NCBI GenBank assembly: GCA_021820965.1
Contig: JAKACZ010000009.1
Span: 45,425-109,424, forward strand
Direction of reading: 5' to 3'
DNA from: Bacillota bacterium
Lineage (GTDB): Bacteria > Bacillota > Sulfobacillia > Sulfobacillales > Sulfobacillaceae
DNA: 64,000 nucleotides
Shown: piece after piece, positions 17,888 to 26,262 of the stretch
How the letters are laid out: every line of letters begins with the position of its first letter
Numbering within the stretch: position 1 is the first letter of the stretch
Translations under genes and position numbers: made by a program
Notes under the pieces: model-generated
The model's database searches: none
What the model was told of the DNA's origin: nothing
Seen by the model: the letters and a program-made list of their open reading frames with translations, nothing else

Positions 17888-18058
17888 TGAGTTTCCGCCA
17901 CAAAATCTCACGTGAGACGGTAGTTTGAGGCCCTCGTCAAGTCTTTGTTGGATCGACCGATTCCTGAACACCGGTCCTTTGCATAATACGCGCGAAATGC
18001 TCAAAACCGCGATTCTACCGGGATCTCAGACGTTTTGCACTCACTGACTCGGAAACTA
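17888..18058. repeat. MITE-like dispersed repeat, copy A
   Basis: This stretch matches 37882–38119. A 27-base exact core (17913–17939 against 37963–37989) is followed by about 120 bases of clear similarity ending in ACTCGGAAACT. Short inverted ends AGTTTCC/GGAAACT flank the copy. It sits in the 680-base gap between the hydrolase and the histidine kinase, where no gene is supported. There is no coding capacity, so it looks like a non-autonomous element or an IS remnant. Confidence 0.6.
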
Positions 18059-18419
18059 AGAGCAGGGGGGAAACAAATGGACCACCGGGTGCTCCTTCCT
18101 TCCGGGTATCCTCATGCTCCCTGTTGCTGCGCCAATCAATTTTGGTGAAATCGTCGGGAAAGGCTTGCGGTAGTCCCGAAGAACGGCTTCGGTCAGCACG
18201 AAACGATGTCACAGTGGCTCAATCATAAGATCCGGCTGCCCTTATTTTTCTTCCGACACTAATCTACAAACTGATGATTATGTGCGCACATTAGTAAAAG
18301 ACAGTGCCAGACACTGTCAGATTGCCGCGAATCCTGTGGCGCGCTTTAGGTTGAACCTCATGGGCGCTTTGCTAGACTGAAATTAATGGCTGGTAACTAA
18401 TGGTTAGGATGTGGTGCCC

Positions 18420-19334
18420 ATGAGCTGTCGCGGCGTATGGATTCTAGACCCATCCGGCGACATTGTGGCATCTGATGTGCAAACTGACGCCCAACTGGTC
18501 GAAGAGCTTCGCCAAGAGTCTCGCCAGGCCTTTAATGACGAGACGTTTACGCGAGAGTTTTGCCCGGGCCAAGAGCAATGGATTCAGCTGTTTCCAGTTC
18601 GGTCCGCGCACTTTTCCGGAGTGGTGGCAGTGTGGGACGATCGCCAAGCGGCTAACGATTTGCAGCTGGAAATGGAGAGTTTGGCGCATGACATCAATAA
18701 CCTGTTGGCGGTGACCCAGGGGCATTTGGAACTCTTTAAAGCAGCGTACGATTCAGCGCCGGGCCCGCTCTCCGAAGCGCTATGGATGTTGGAGCGCGCG
18801 CACGGTTTGGTCCGGCGTTTAGCTGAGGCACCGCATCAGCATTCAAGCTCATTGCACCGCGACCCCACGCCCGTCATGGAAACCTTGCAACACTTGGCCA
18901 CGTTTTTGAACGGGAGCCGTTACCCTGTACAGTGGGATGTGCTAGGACCGGTACCGCCTTGTGCGGTGGACGGATCCGACTTCGTAGAGATTTTCCAAAA
19001 TTTGCTTCAAAATGCCTGCGATGCCATGCCCTCTGGCGGACCCATCACGATTTATGTCCGCCCCAACCGTACCGACGTGGTTGTCGGCATACGGGATAGC
19101 GGCCGTGGCGTCAACGCCGACGAAATCGATAAGGTATTTGTCCCCTATTTCACGACGAAAAATGCTGGTCGAGGGTTAGGATTGTATCGAACCCGCCAAT
19201 TAATCGAACAATACCAAGGACGCATTCAGGTCGTATCAACGCCTGGCTCGGGCGCGAACTTTATTGTCACTCTCCCTGGCGCACCGGATGAAGCCAACGC
19301 GTCGACTAGGACAGGAAAAGGCGGCAGTCGCTAG
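18420..19334 (+). CDS. Orphan sensor histidine kinase (NtrB-like)
   Basis: This soluble kinase of about 304 residues has a short N-terminal sensory segment (1–85). The dimerisation/phosphoacceptor box is LAHDINNLLAVTQGHLEL. The HATPase domain has N-box QNLLQNACDAMPSGG, G1 DSGRGV, F-box VPYFTTKNAG and G2 GRGLGL. The H-box with HDINN is close to NtrB-type kinases. No response regulator lies next to it and no membrane helix is present, so it is a cytoplasmic orphan. The start is GTG 18411 or ATG 18420; neither has a strong ribosome binding site. Confidence 0.85.
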   Translation: MSCRGVWILDPSGDIVASDVQTDAQLVEELRQESRQAFNDETFTREFCPGQEQWIQLFPVRSAHFSGVVAVWDDRQAANDLQLEMESLAHDINNLLAVTQGHLELFKAAYDSAPGPLSEALWMLERAHGLVRRLAEAPHQHSSSLHRDPTPVMETLQHLATFLNGSRYPVQWDVLGPVPPCAVDGSDFVEIFQNLLQNACDAMPSGGPITIYVRPNRTDVVVGIRDSGRGVNADEIDKVFVPYFTTKNAGRGLGLYRTRQLIEQYQGRIQVVSTPGSGANFIVTLPGAPDEANASTRTGKGGSR

Positions 19335-19430
19335 AAGCGGATATGTTTGCCGTTGCCAGGGCCTCATAGATTTGTTATCCTATTAAAGGCGCAAATTGCC
19401 GTGTTTCAACGGTTTTCCGGTACAGCACAC

Positions 19431-19506
19431 GCGCCCGTAGCTCAGGGGATAGAGCAGAGGTTTCCTAAACCTTGTGTCGGTGGTTCGAGTCCTCCCGGGC
19501 GCACCA
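19431..19506 (+). tRNA. tRNA-Arg (CCT)
   Basis: Cloverleaf is readable: acceptor GCGCCCG/CGGGCGC, a D arm with AGCTCAGGGGATAGAGC, anticodon loop TTCCTAA (anticodon CCT, reading AGG), T arm GGTTCGAGTCC, and encoded CCA. It lies immediately upstream of tadA. Confidence 0.95.
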
Positions 19507-19524
19507 AATTTTGTCGAGGTGGCG

Positions 19525-19983
19525 ATGGACTGGCAAGAGGCCATGCTCATGGCGCTGCATGAGGCCTCAATCGCGGCCAGCACCGGGGATGTTCCGGTGG
19601 GAGCCGTACTGTTGGACCGGGACGGCTCGGTGTTGGCCAAAAACCATAACCGCCGTGAGGTGAATCACGATCCGACCGCGCATGCCGAATTGCTGGTGCT
19701 TAAAGAGGCGGCAAGACGGGTGGGCGGGTGGCGTATTCCCGGCGCGACACTGGTGGTCACTCTTGAGCCGTGCGCCATGTGCGCTGGAGCGGTGGTGCTG
19801 GCCCGCATTGCCCGCCTTGTTATTGCAACCATGGACCCGAAGGCAGGGGCGGTGGAGAGCGTATACCGGTTAACGGTCGACGCGCGGTTGAACCATCAGG
19901 TTGAGGTTGTGACAGGGGTCTTGGCGGATGACGCGTCGACCCAGTTGAAAGCCTTTTTTAAAGAGCGCCGGAACACCAACTGA
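19525..19983 (+). CDS. tadA: tRNA-specific adenosine deaminase
   Basis: TadA converts adenosine 34 to inosine in tRNA-Arg(ACG). The 152-residue protein has the zinc and catalytic motif HAEL (His ligand and proton-shuttling Glu) and the two zinc cysteines in PCAMCAGA. The full-length family fold includes the FFKERR C-terminus. The chosen ATG at 19525 has a GAGGTGG site; an upstream in-frame GTG lies inside tRNA-Arg and is unlikely. It sits in a tRNA cluster, the common location beside dnaX in Firmicutes. Confidence 0.95.
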   Translation: MDWQEAMLMALHEASIAASTGDVPVGAVLLDRDGSVLAKNHNRREVNHDPTAHAELLVLKEAARRVGGWRIPGATLVVTLEPCAMCAGAVVLARIARLVIATMDPKAGAVESVYRLTVDARLNHQVEVVTGVLADDASTQLKAFFKERRNTN

Positions 19984-19991
19984 ATACAGTG

Positions 19992-20086
19992 GGAGAGGTG
20001 TCTGAGCTGGTCGAAGGAGCCCGACTCGAAATCGGGTAGGCGGTCCCAAAACCGTCTCGTGGGTTCGAATCCCACCCTCTCCGCCA
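19992..20086 (+). tRNA. tRNA-Ser (CGA)
   Basis: This type II tRNA has acceptor GGAGAGG/CCTCTCC, anticodon stem CCCGA/TCGGG with loop CTCGAAA (anticodon CGA, reading TCG), a long variable arm, GGTTCGAAT in the T arm, and encoded CCA. Confidence 0.95.
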
Positions 20087-20096
20087 TATTATACCT

Positions 20097-20190
20097 GGAG
20101 GGGTGGCCGAGCGGTTTAAGGCGCACGCCTGGAAAGCGTGTTGGTGGGCCAAAACCTGCCTCGAGGGTTCGAATCCCTCCTCCTCCGCCA
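20097..20190 (+). tRNA. tRNA-Ser (GGA)
   Basis: This type II tRNA has acceptor GGAGGGG/CTCCTCC (one G-U), anticodon stem CACGC/GCGTG with loop CTGGAAA (anticodon GGA), a long variable arm, and encoded CCA. It follows tRNA-Ser(CGA) by 10 bases. Confidence 0.95.
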
Positions 20191-20229
20191 TTTTTATCGG
20201 CATGATGAAGCCATGGAGCTGCATCGATT

Positions 20230-20315
20230 GGGTCCCGCGCGGACGACTCCTGTGAACCCCGTCAGGCCCGGAAGGGAGCAGCGGTAAGCAGAATGGTTGT
20301 GGCGCCGCGGGAGTG
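20230..20315 (+). ncRNA. ffs: Signal recognition particle RNA (small bacterial type)
   Basis: The hallmark apical segment GTCAGGCCCGGAAGGGAGCA and GCGGTAAGC of domain IV is present, flanked by complementary arms (GTCCCGCGCGG and CCGCGGGAGT) that close a single hairpin of about 85 nt. It lies between the tRNA-Ser genes and dnaX, the usual position. Confidence 0.9.
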
Positions 20316-20429
20316 CCTGATCGGTGCAGCCCTATGGCTTAATTTTCATGGGACGAGACGGTACAATGAGAAGTGCATCGTACCTTTTCGAACTCATTGT
20401 TCAGGCGAGGATAGGAACGGGAGGTCGCC

Positions 20430-22001
20430 GTGGCTCATCAAGCATCATATCGCGTATATCGCCCCCGCCGATTCAAGGACGTCCAGGGGCAGCAGCGCAC
20501 TGTCGATACGCTACGTGAAGCGGTGCGCCAGGGCCGCTTGTCCCATGCGTATCTCTTTTCCGGACCACGCGGCACTGGCAAAACCAGCGTAGCGAGAATT
20601 TTGGCCAAGGCGGTCAATTGTGAAAATATCCAAGTCGATGGCGATCCATGCCTGGAATGCGCATCGTGCCGGAGCATCGAAACCGGTCAGAATCTTGACG
20701 TGATTGAAATTGATGCGGCTTCCAATCGCGGGATCGATGAAATCCGCGACATCCGAGAGCGCATTACCCACCAGACCGCCATGAGCCGGTACAAGGTATA
20801 TATTATCGACGAGGTCCACATGCTCACGGCGGAGGCATTCAATGCTTTTTTAAAAACACTGGAGGAGCCGCCGGCGCATGCGCTGTTTGTGTTAGCGACG
20901 ACCGAGGCGCACAAACTGCCCGTCACCGTTCTGTCCCGCTGCCAGCGGTATGAGTTCAAGCGGCTGACAGTGCCAATTATTCGCGACCGGTTGCGCTTTG
21001 TGGCGGACCAGGAGGGGGTCAAAGCCGAGCCGGAGGCACTCGAGCTTTTAGCCGAGGCGGCCGACGGTGCACTGCGCGACGCCTTAAGCCTCTTTGACCA
21101 GGTTGTGGCAGTGAACCGGGCCATCACGGTGGAAGCTGTCACGCGAGCGGCCGGCATGGTGGGGCAGGCGCAAATGCGCAGGCTGGTGGAATCCCTGGCC
21201 CGCGATATCGAGAGCTTAGTAGAGGTTCTCGCTGAACTTCGCCACGAAGGACTGGACGAAAAACTAATCCTGCGAGACTTGGCTCGGCAGCTGCGCGATA
21301 TCCTGTTGTTCCGCACGGCCGGACCGGGCCTCTTTCCTCAATACCGGCGGGATATGCTCGCCCAAATTGATGAGTTCTTGCCGCAAAACGTGGAGCCGGG
21401 CTGGTGGATTGACGCGGCCGACCAATTGGCCCAAGCTGAGGGGCGGCTTCGCGGCGGATTTCCTCCCGACCTGGCTGTGGAGCTGGTCTGTTTCAAGATC
21501 CAGCGGGGACTTTTGGTCCCCCCGCCCGTTGAACCAACACGGGCGACGGAGGCAATGGATGAGCCGTTCATGTCCAACTCTCCAGCACCTAAGCCCGAGG
21601 CGCACCATCCGGAAGCCAAGCCCGGGCTTGAGCCGGAGGAAAAGTCGCATGCGTCGGATAAAAGCTTTCAGACGGTGCTGGACATAGTCAAGCGCGACCG
21701 CCCCACTACCTTTGCGCTATTCGAAAAAACCACCGGACTTGTAGGTCAGGATGGGGTTCTCACCATCCACTTTGAGTTTCCGGCCCACCGAGAGCTCATG
21801 GAGCAGGGCCATAATCGTGAGGTGGTGGATCGGGCGATCCGGAGCGTCTTTGGATCCGATACCGAGTATCGGTTTGTCGATGGTCCCCCCGCTGAGCTTG
21901 GCTCGACCGCCAAGCCGACGCCTCCGGGGCCATCGAAAGAAGCGGTGCGAGAATGGTTTGGCGATCAGGCCACTCTGATCGGATTTGACCAGGAATCATA
22001 G
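20430..22001 (+). CDS. dnaX: DNA polymerase III subunit gamma/tau
   Basis: DnaX is the ATPase core of the clamp loader. The 523-residue protein has Walker A GPRGTGKTS near residue 45, the zinc site C..C...C..C around CLECASC, Walker B VYIIDEVHML, sensor-1 ATTEAHKLP and the SRC motif LSRCQRYEF. The C-terminal tau region (about 380–523) has a Pro/Glu-rich linker and a short domain binding partner proteins. The GTG start has a GGGAGG site. It begins the dnaX–ybaB–recR run. Confidence 0.97.
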   Translation: MAHQASYRVYRPRRFKDVQGQQRTVDTLREAVRQGRLSHAYLFSGPRGTGKTSVARILAKAVNCENIQVDGDPCLECASCRSIETGQNLDVIEIDAASNRGIDEIRDIRERITHQTAMSRYKVYIIDEVHMLTAEAFNAFLKTLEEPPAHALFVLATTEAHKLPVTVLSRCQRYEFKRLTVPIIRDRLRFVADQEGVKAEPEALELLAEAADGALRDALSLFDQVVAVNRAITVEAVTRAAGMVGQAQMRRLVESLARDIESLVEVLAELRHEGLDEKLILRDLARQLRDILLFRTAGPGLFPQYRRDMLAQIDEFLPQNVEPGWWIDAADQLAQAEGRLRGGFPPDLAVELVCFKIQRGLLVPPPVEPTRATEAMDEPFMSNSPAPKPEAHHPEAKPGLEPEEKSHASDKSFQTVLDIVKRDRPTTFALFEKTTGLVGQDGVLTIHFEFPAHRELMEQGHNREVVDRAIRSVFGSDTEYRFVDGPPAELGSTAKPTPPGPSKEAVREWFGDQATLIGFDQES

Positions 22002-22020
22002 AAGGGACGGGGATACAATT

Positions 22021-22344
22021 ATGGGCATGAACCCCCAGAACATGCAGAAGATGATGAAGCAGGTTCAAAAGATGCAGGATGACATGATGCGCGTACAAGA
22101 GGAACTGCGCCAAGCGAGGGTGGAAGTGGAAACCGGAGGCGTGGTGAAGGCCGCGTTCAATGGGCATGGAGAAATCCAATCGATTACCATTGCTCCAGAA
22201 GCAGTCGATCCCAATGACGTGGCCATGCTGCAGGATCTCATTTTGACGGCAGTGCGGGAAGGGCAGGCTAAGGCTCAGGCGATGGCGCGTGAGCAATTGG
22301 GCCAAGTCACGGGCAATATGAACCTTCCGCCGGGACTCTTCTAA
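22021..22344 (+). CDS. YbaB/EbfC nucleoid-associated protein
   Basis: This 107-residue DNA-binding protein starts with a Met/Gln-rich coiled coil (NMQKMMKQVQKMQDDMM), followed by the small beta domain typical of YbaB/EbfC (GGVVKAAFNGHGEIQSITI). Members bind DNA as dimers and are encoded between dnaX and recR. The ATG at 22021 has a GGGACGGGG-type site. The stop codon abuts the recR start, suggesting translational coupling. Confidence 0.95.
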   Translation: MGMNPQNMQKMMKQVQKMQDDMMRVQEELRQARVEVETGGVVKAAFNGHGEIQSITIAPEAVDPNDVAMLQDLILTAVREGQAKAQAMAREQLGQVTGNMNLPPGLF

Positions 22345-22941
22345 ATGTTATATCCCGAACCGATTCAAGATTTGATACAGGAACTGGCGAAACTTCCCGG
22401 CGTGGGCCCTAAGACCGCCCAACGTTTGGCATTCTTCTTGTTAAATATGCCCAAGGGCGAGGCGGAGCTGTTGGCCGGCGCCATCACCAATGCCCGTAGC
22501 CGCATTCGGTACTGTTCCGAGTGCTTCAACTTTACCGACGCCGACCCCTGTTCGATTTGCCGAAGCCATTCGCGCGACTCTGCCTGGATTATGGTGGTGG
22601 AACAGCCCAAGGACGTCATCGCGATGGAAAAGACGCGTGAGTTTAAAGGCCGGTATCATGTCCTGCATGGGGCCATATCGCCAATGGAAGGCGTTGGTCC
22701 GGAAGACCTCAAAGTTCGGGAACTGATGACGCGTCTGCAAAACATTACGCCGCGGGAAATTGTATTGGCTACCAGTTCCAGCTTGGAGGGCGAGGCCACG
22801 GCTCTATATCTGGCCCGGCTATTGAAGCCTATGGGATACAAGGTGACGCGCATCGCCCGGGGGCTCCCGATGGGCGGTGACTTGGATTACACCGACGAGA
22901 TGACCTTGGCCAAAGCGCTGGAAGGGCGCCATGATGCCTAA
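22345..22941 (+). CDS. recR: Recombination protein RecR
   Basis: RecR acts with RecF and RecO in single-strand gap repair. The 198-residue protein has the HhH motif LPGVGPKTAQRLAF, a C4 zinc finger (CSECFNFTDADPCSIC) and the Toprim domain with VVEQPKDVIAMEKT and the GLPMGGDLDYTD end. It starts at the base after the ybaB stop. Confidence 0.97.
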   Translation: MLYPEPIQDLIQELAKLPGVGPKTAQRLAFFLLNMPKGEAELLAGAITNARSRIRYCSECFNFTDADPCSICRSHSRDSAWIMVVEQPKDVIAMEKTREFKGRYHVLHGAISPMEGVGPEDLKVRELMTRLQNITPREIVLATSSSLEGEATALYLARLLKPMGYKVTRIARGLPMGGDLDYTDEMTLAKALEGRHDA

Positions 22942-23446
22942 CTGGGACTGCTGAGAGATCCTTGCGGCCGGGATTCCCATCCCTATTTGCGGGGGCTCAC
23001 GGCGTCTACCATCTCTGTGAGTTTGCAACCACTGCTGGCGAAATGTTTCCTGGCGCGCCCACGGACCGACATTCGCCGACACAGACCGAGCGAAGTAGTG
23101 CCCCGAAGCCCTATTCTGGTGCATCAACAATCCCGGACGGGCAAGAAGTTGTATACGGTTAACGACGAAACCGTGAGGCTGCCAGCCATTGAGCATGCTG
23201 GTTGAACAAATTCGGTCAAAACCAGAGGCGTCCACGGCATAGCAGCCAAAAGCTTCCGGCGTGTCTTTCGGTAGTGCGGTTTGGCGTCGCTTCTCAGGTC
23301 TTCCAACGTCACGGGGATAAGGCGATCCATCCGATGACGCCGTACTTACAGAACGGCGCGTTCGCTTCCGAAATCCCAACGTCGCGCATAAAGAGGTCTA
23401 AACTTGTCCTCCTCATCATACTCATAGCCAGGGGAGGGGCTGCTGG
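22942..23446. other. Unusually long recR–bofA gap, no gene supported
   Basis: In Bacillus-type genomes recR is followed closely by a small gene and bofA. Here 505 bases intervene. They contain only frames with poor composition, including a minus-strand frame overlapping recR, and nothing recognisable. The stretch may be a decayed insertion or gene remnant. Confidence 0.35.
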
Positions 23447-23710
23447 ATGAATCCGCGTGACTTTTTGGCCATCCTGTTTGGCGGCATGTTGCTCTATGTT
23501 ATCGTCAGGGCCTTTCAGTTGCCTACCCGCTGGGCGATGCGTGTCCTGGTAAATGGTGCCGTGGGACTGGCTGCACTGGGGGGCTGGGATCTTCTCTTTC
23601 GCCACCACGGTTGGTCTATCGGCCTCAATCCGGTCACAGGTGTGACCATGGGGGTCTTGGGCCCGGCCGGATTTCTCCTCTTGATTGCCGTCAAACTGCT
23701 GATTCTTTAA
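23447..23710 (+). CDS. bofA: Pro-sigmaK processing inhibitor BofA family
   Basis: This 87-residue membrane protein has two hydrophobic segments (about 5–22 and 63–87) and a conserved middle ending in LNPVTGVTMGVLGPAGF, the BofA family signature. BofA holds the SpoIVFB protease inactive during sporulation, so it marks a spore-former. Its position after recR matches Bacillus and Clostridia gene order. The last 20 bases overlap the convergent panE-like gene. Confidence 0.85.
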   Translation: MNPRDFLAILFGGMLLYVIVRAFQLPTRWAMRVLVNGAVGLAALGGWDLLFRHHGWSIGLNPVTGVTMGVLGPAGFLLLIAVKLLIL

Positions 23711-24629
23711 CGTCTTTTTTACCTTCTTTAAAGGGATGCAAAAGCGCATAAATGGCTTCAAAGTGCGGCGCGTCGAGTCCTTTCTCGCGGCCCAGAGCGA
23801 TTAACGCGCCTTGCAGATCATCAAGTTCCAGCGGTAGACCCTTCTCCAAATCTCGGTGCATGGATGAAGTCATGGCCGGCGTCACCGAGGCCAGGCGGGT
23901 CAGCATCGTGTCAGGCACGTCGTCTGAAAGCCCCAGTTCGCATCGCTTGGCAATGGCAAACGCTTCCGACACCAGCTCACGTAGAAAGGCATAGCTTACC
24001 GGATCATCACGAATGGGTCCCACCGGTAGACGCGTGGCGGCGGTGATGGCACTCAAGGTCACGAGAAACAAATACTTGGTCCACATGTCCACCATGATGT
24101 GCGGGCTGAGGCGGACCGGTATTTTTGCACGTTCAAACCACAATTCAATCTGAGTCAGAAGGCTGCGGTCCATGACACCTAGCGGGCCAAAGACGACATC
24201 TTGCATAGGGCTGGTTTGAAGGATATCGCCTTCAGAGTTCAAGGTGGCTTCAACGTAGCAGCTGCCGCCTAACACGGCATCTTTACCGAAGGCCTCGATT
24301 AATCGGTCGATGTGCTTAACCCCGTTTAAAAGCGGTAGTACCTTGGCTCCCTTTTGAACCAGGTCGGTCAATTGTGGCAGGGTTGATTGAAGATGATAGT
24401 TTTTGACCGCCAAAATAATGACCTTTGGGTCGACAATGGCATCGGCCCTGAGTGCCAGGCTGGGATTGCACGTGAAATTGCCATGCACACTGTGGATGCG
24501 CAGGCCCCGCTCGGCCAACTGCTTAAACCGGCGTTCACGCACTAAAAACGTCACCGAAGCGCCTGCCCGCGCGAGCTTGCCGCCAAAATATCCGCCGACC
24601 GCGCCAGCTCCTACCACCACGAAGTGCAT
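23691..24629 (-). CDS. panE: 2-dehydropantoate 2-reductase
   Basis: This enzyme reduces ketopantoate with NADPH in pantothenate/CoA synthesis. The protein of about 312 residues starts with the dinucleotide motif VVVGAGAVGGYFGGKLA and carries the family's AVKNY(H) segment, LNGV, and the C-terminal domain with SSMHRDLEKGLPLELDDL, which includes the substrate-contact pattern S.(L/M)..D...G...E.D. The ATG at 24629 is chosen; an earlier in-frame start would add 27 unrelated residues. It is a single gene, convergent with bofA. Confidence 0.9.
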   Translation of the reverse strand: MHFVVVGAGAVGGYFGGKLARAGASVTFLVRERRFKQLAERGLRIHSVHGNFTCNPSLALRADAIVDPKVIILAVKNYHLQSTLPQLTDLVQKGAKVLPLLNGVKHIDRLIEAFGKDAVLGGSCYVEATLNSEGDILQTSPMQDVVFGPLGVMDRSLLTQIELWFERAKIPVRLSPHIMVDMWTKYLFLVTLSAITAATRLPVGPIRDDPVSYAFLRELVSEAFAIAKRCELGLSDDVPDTMLTRLASVTPAMTSSMHRDLEKGLPLELDDLQGALIALGREKGLDAPHFEAIYALLHPFKEGKKDVKESAV

Positions 24630-24794
24630 CGGGATTCCCCCCACATTGCTGATCCGGCATCGCCGGACGCCCTTTTCCTTCCATGATACCCTGCGCGTGC
24701 TTCGGTTCAAGCTGTCAGGGTTAATGGTCCCAGGGGTCTTCTTGATTCTCTACGGATGCTTCGCTACACTTTTTAGGACGAGGAGGGGGTATCC

Positions 24795-26243
24795 GTGGTT
24801 AGGGTGCGCTATGCGCCGAGTCCAACCGGAACACTTCACATTGGCGGTGGCCGAACCGCATTATTCAACTATCTTTTTGCCCGCCGTTACGACGGGCGGC
24901 TTATATTGCGGATCGAAGATACGGATGAGACGCGCAAGATTCCTGGGTCAGAAGAGGCAATGATGCGGGGACTCCGGAGTTTGGGGATTGTCTGGGATGA
25001 AGGACCCGACACGCCGGATGCCGGGTTTGGTCCCTACCGCGTCTCGGAGCGCTTGGCCCGCCATCGTGAGGCGGCTGATCGGCTCTTGGCCGAGCATAAA
25101 GCATATCGGTGCTTTTGTACGCCGGAGGAGCTGGCGGAAGAGCGCAAGGCCCGTCAGGCTCAAGGGCTTCCCCCGCGTTATAGCGGGCGCTGTCGCTCCC
25201 TTAGCGAAGACCAGGTGCGTGCCCGCGTGGGGGAGCGTTCAGTCGTGCGGCTGAAGGTTCCTGGCGACGGCGAGACGGTGGTGCATGATTTGATTCGCGG
25301 TGACGTCCGCTTTGGAAATCGGATATTTGACGACTTTGTGATTATGAAGCCTGATTATACCCCGGTTTACAATTTCGCAGTGGCCATTGACGACCACGAC
25401 ATGAAGATTACGCATGTGATTCGTGGCGAAGAACACCTTCCTAATACGCCCAAGCAAATGTTTGTCATGGAAGCGCTGAGGATGGAGCCGCCGCAATTTG
25501 CGCATCTTCCCATGATTTTGGCGCCGGATCGGAGCAAAGTCTCTAAACGCCACGGTGCCACATCGGTCGAAGAGTATCGCGATCAGGGCATCATCCTGCC
25601 GGCTCTCGCCAACTATCTCCTACTCCTCGGCTGGTCGCCACCCGACGGCCGGGAGATTCTTACGGTGGACGAGGCGGCCCAGGAGTTTTCGCTGGAACGG
25701 GTTCAGCGCACGGGAGCTATTTATGATCAAAAAAAGCTGGAATGGATGAGCCATCAGTACATGACGAGGCTTGCGGTCGAGACCATCGCGGAGATGGTCA
25801 AGCCTTTCATTGATTATGGGTTGGATACCGGACCAGATTTTGTGGACGTGGTGGCATTGTCGCGCGAGCGCGCATATACGCTGACCCAGTTGGCTGAGCA
25901 GATGCGCTTTTTCTTTGAGCCGCCTGACCGCTACGAAGCCAAGGGTGTTAATAAGCATTTTAATCCGGGTACCGCGGCGCGGCTTCGACTTTTGGCCGAG
26001 CGCCTGCTAGACCTCAAGACTTGGGATCATGATTCCTTGACCGGGCTGTATGACCAATCGGCCGAATCGCTGGGGGTTAAGCGCGCGGAGTTAATCCATC
26101 CAACTCGGTTGGCGGTTAGCGGCCGGACGGTAGGACCCGGCCTTTTTGACGTGCTTGAACTGTTGGGCCGGGATGCGGTAACCGAACGGTTGCGGGCTGC
26201 GGCGGACCGTATTGAATCGGGGCAAGTAGTTATGGCGGAATAG
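24795..26243 (+). CDS. gltX: Glutamate--tRNA ligase
   Basis: This class I aminoacyl-tRNA synthetase is 482 residues long. The HIGH motif lies in APSPTGTLHIGGGRTALF, and the KMSKS-like loop is DRSKVSKRHGATSV near residue 250. A C-terminal anticodon-binding helical domain of normal length follows. The GTG start has a GAGGAGGGGG site. It is probably the non-discriminating type that also charges tRNA-Gln in most Firmicutes; that specificity is inferred, not seen. Confidence 0.95.
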   Translation: MVRVRYAPSPTGTLHIGGGRTALFNYLFARRYDGRLILRIEDTDETRKIPGSEEAMMRGLRSLGIVWDEGPDTPDAGFGPYRVSERLARHREAADRLLAEHKAYRCFCTPEELAEERKARQAQGLPPRYSGRCRSLSEDQVRARVGERSVVRLKVPGDGETVVHDLIRGDVRFGNRIFDDFVIMKPDYTPVYNFAVAIDDHDMKITHVIRGEEHLPNTPKQMFVMEALRMEPPQFAHLPMILAPDRSKVSKRHGATSVEEYRDQGIILPALANYLLLLGWSPPDGREILTVDEAAQEFSLERVQRTGAIYDQKKLEWMSHQYMTRLAVETIAEMVKPFIDYGLDTGPDFVDVVALSRERAYTLTQLAEQMRFFFEPPDRYEAKGVNKHFNPGTAARLRLLAERLLDLKTWDHDSLTGLYDQSAESLGVKRAELIHPTRLAVSGRTVGPGLFDVLELLGRDAVTERLRAAADRIESGQVVMAE

Positions 26244-26262
26244 CGTAAACGACGGAGCGGAC

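Noticed and set aside
20687..21316. Minus-strand frame of about 209 codons inside dnaX
   Set aside because: It is a shadow of dnaX: Ser/Arg/Ala-rich and lacking start signals.
22819..23379. Minus-strand frame of about 186 codons in the recR–bofA gap
   Set aside because: It overlaps recR, has no ribosome binding site and no recognisable domain.
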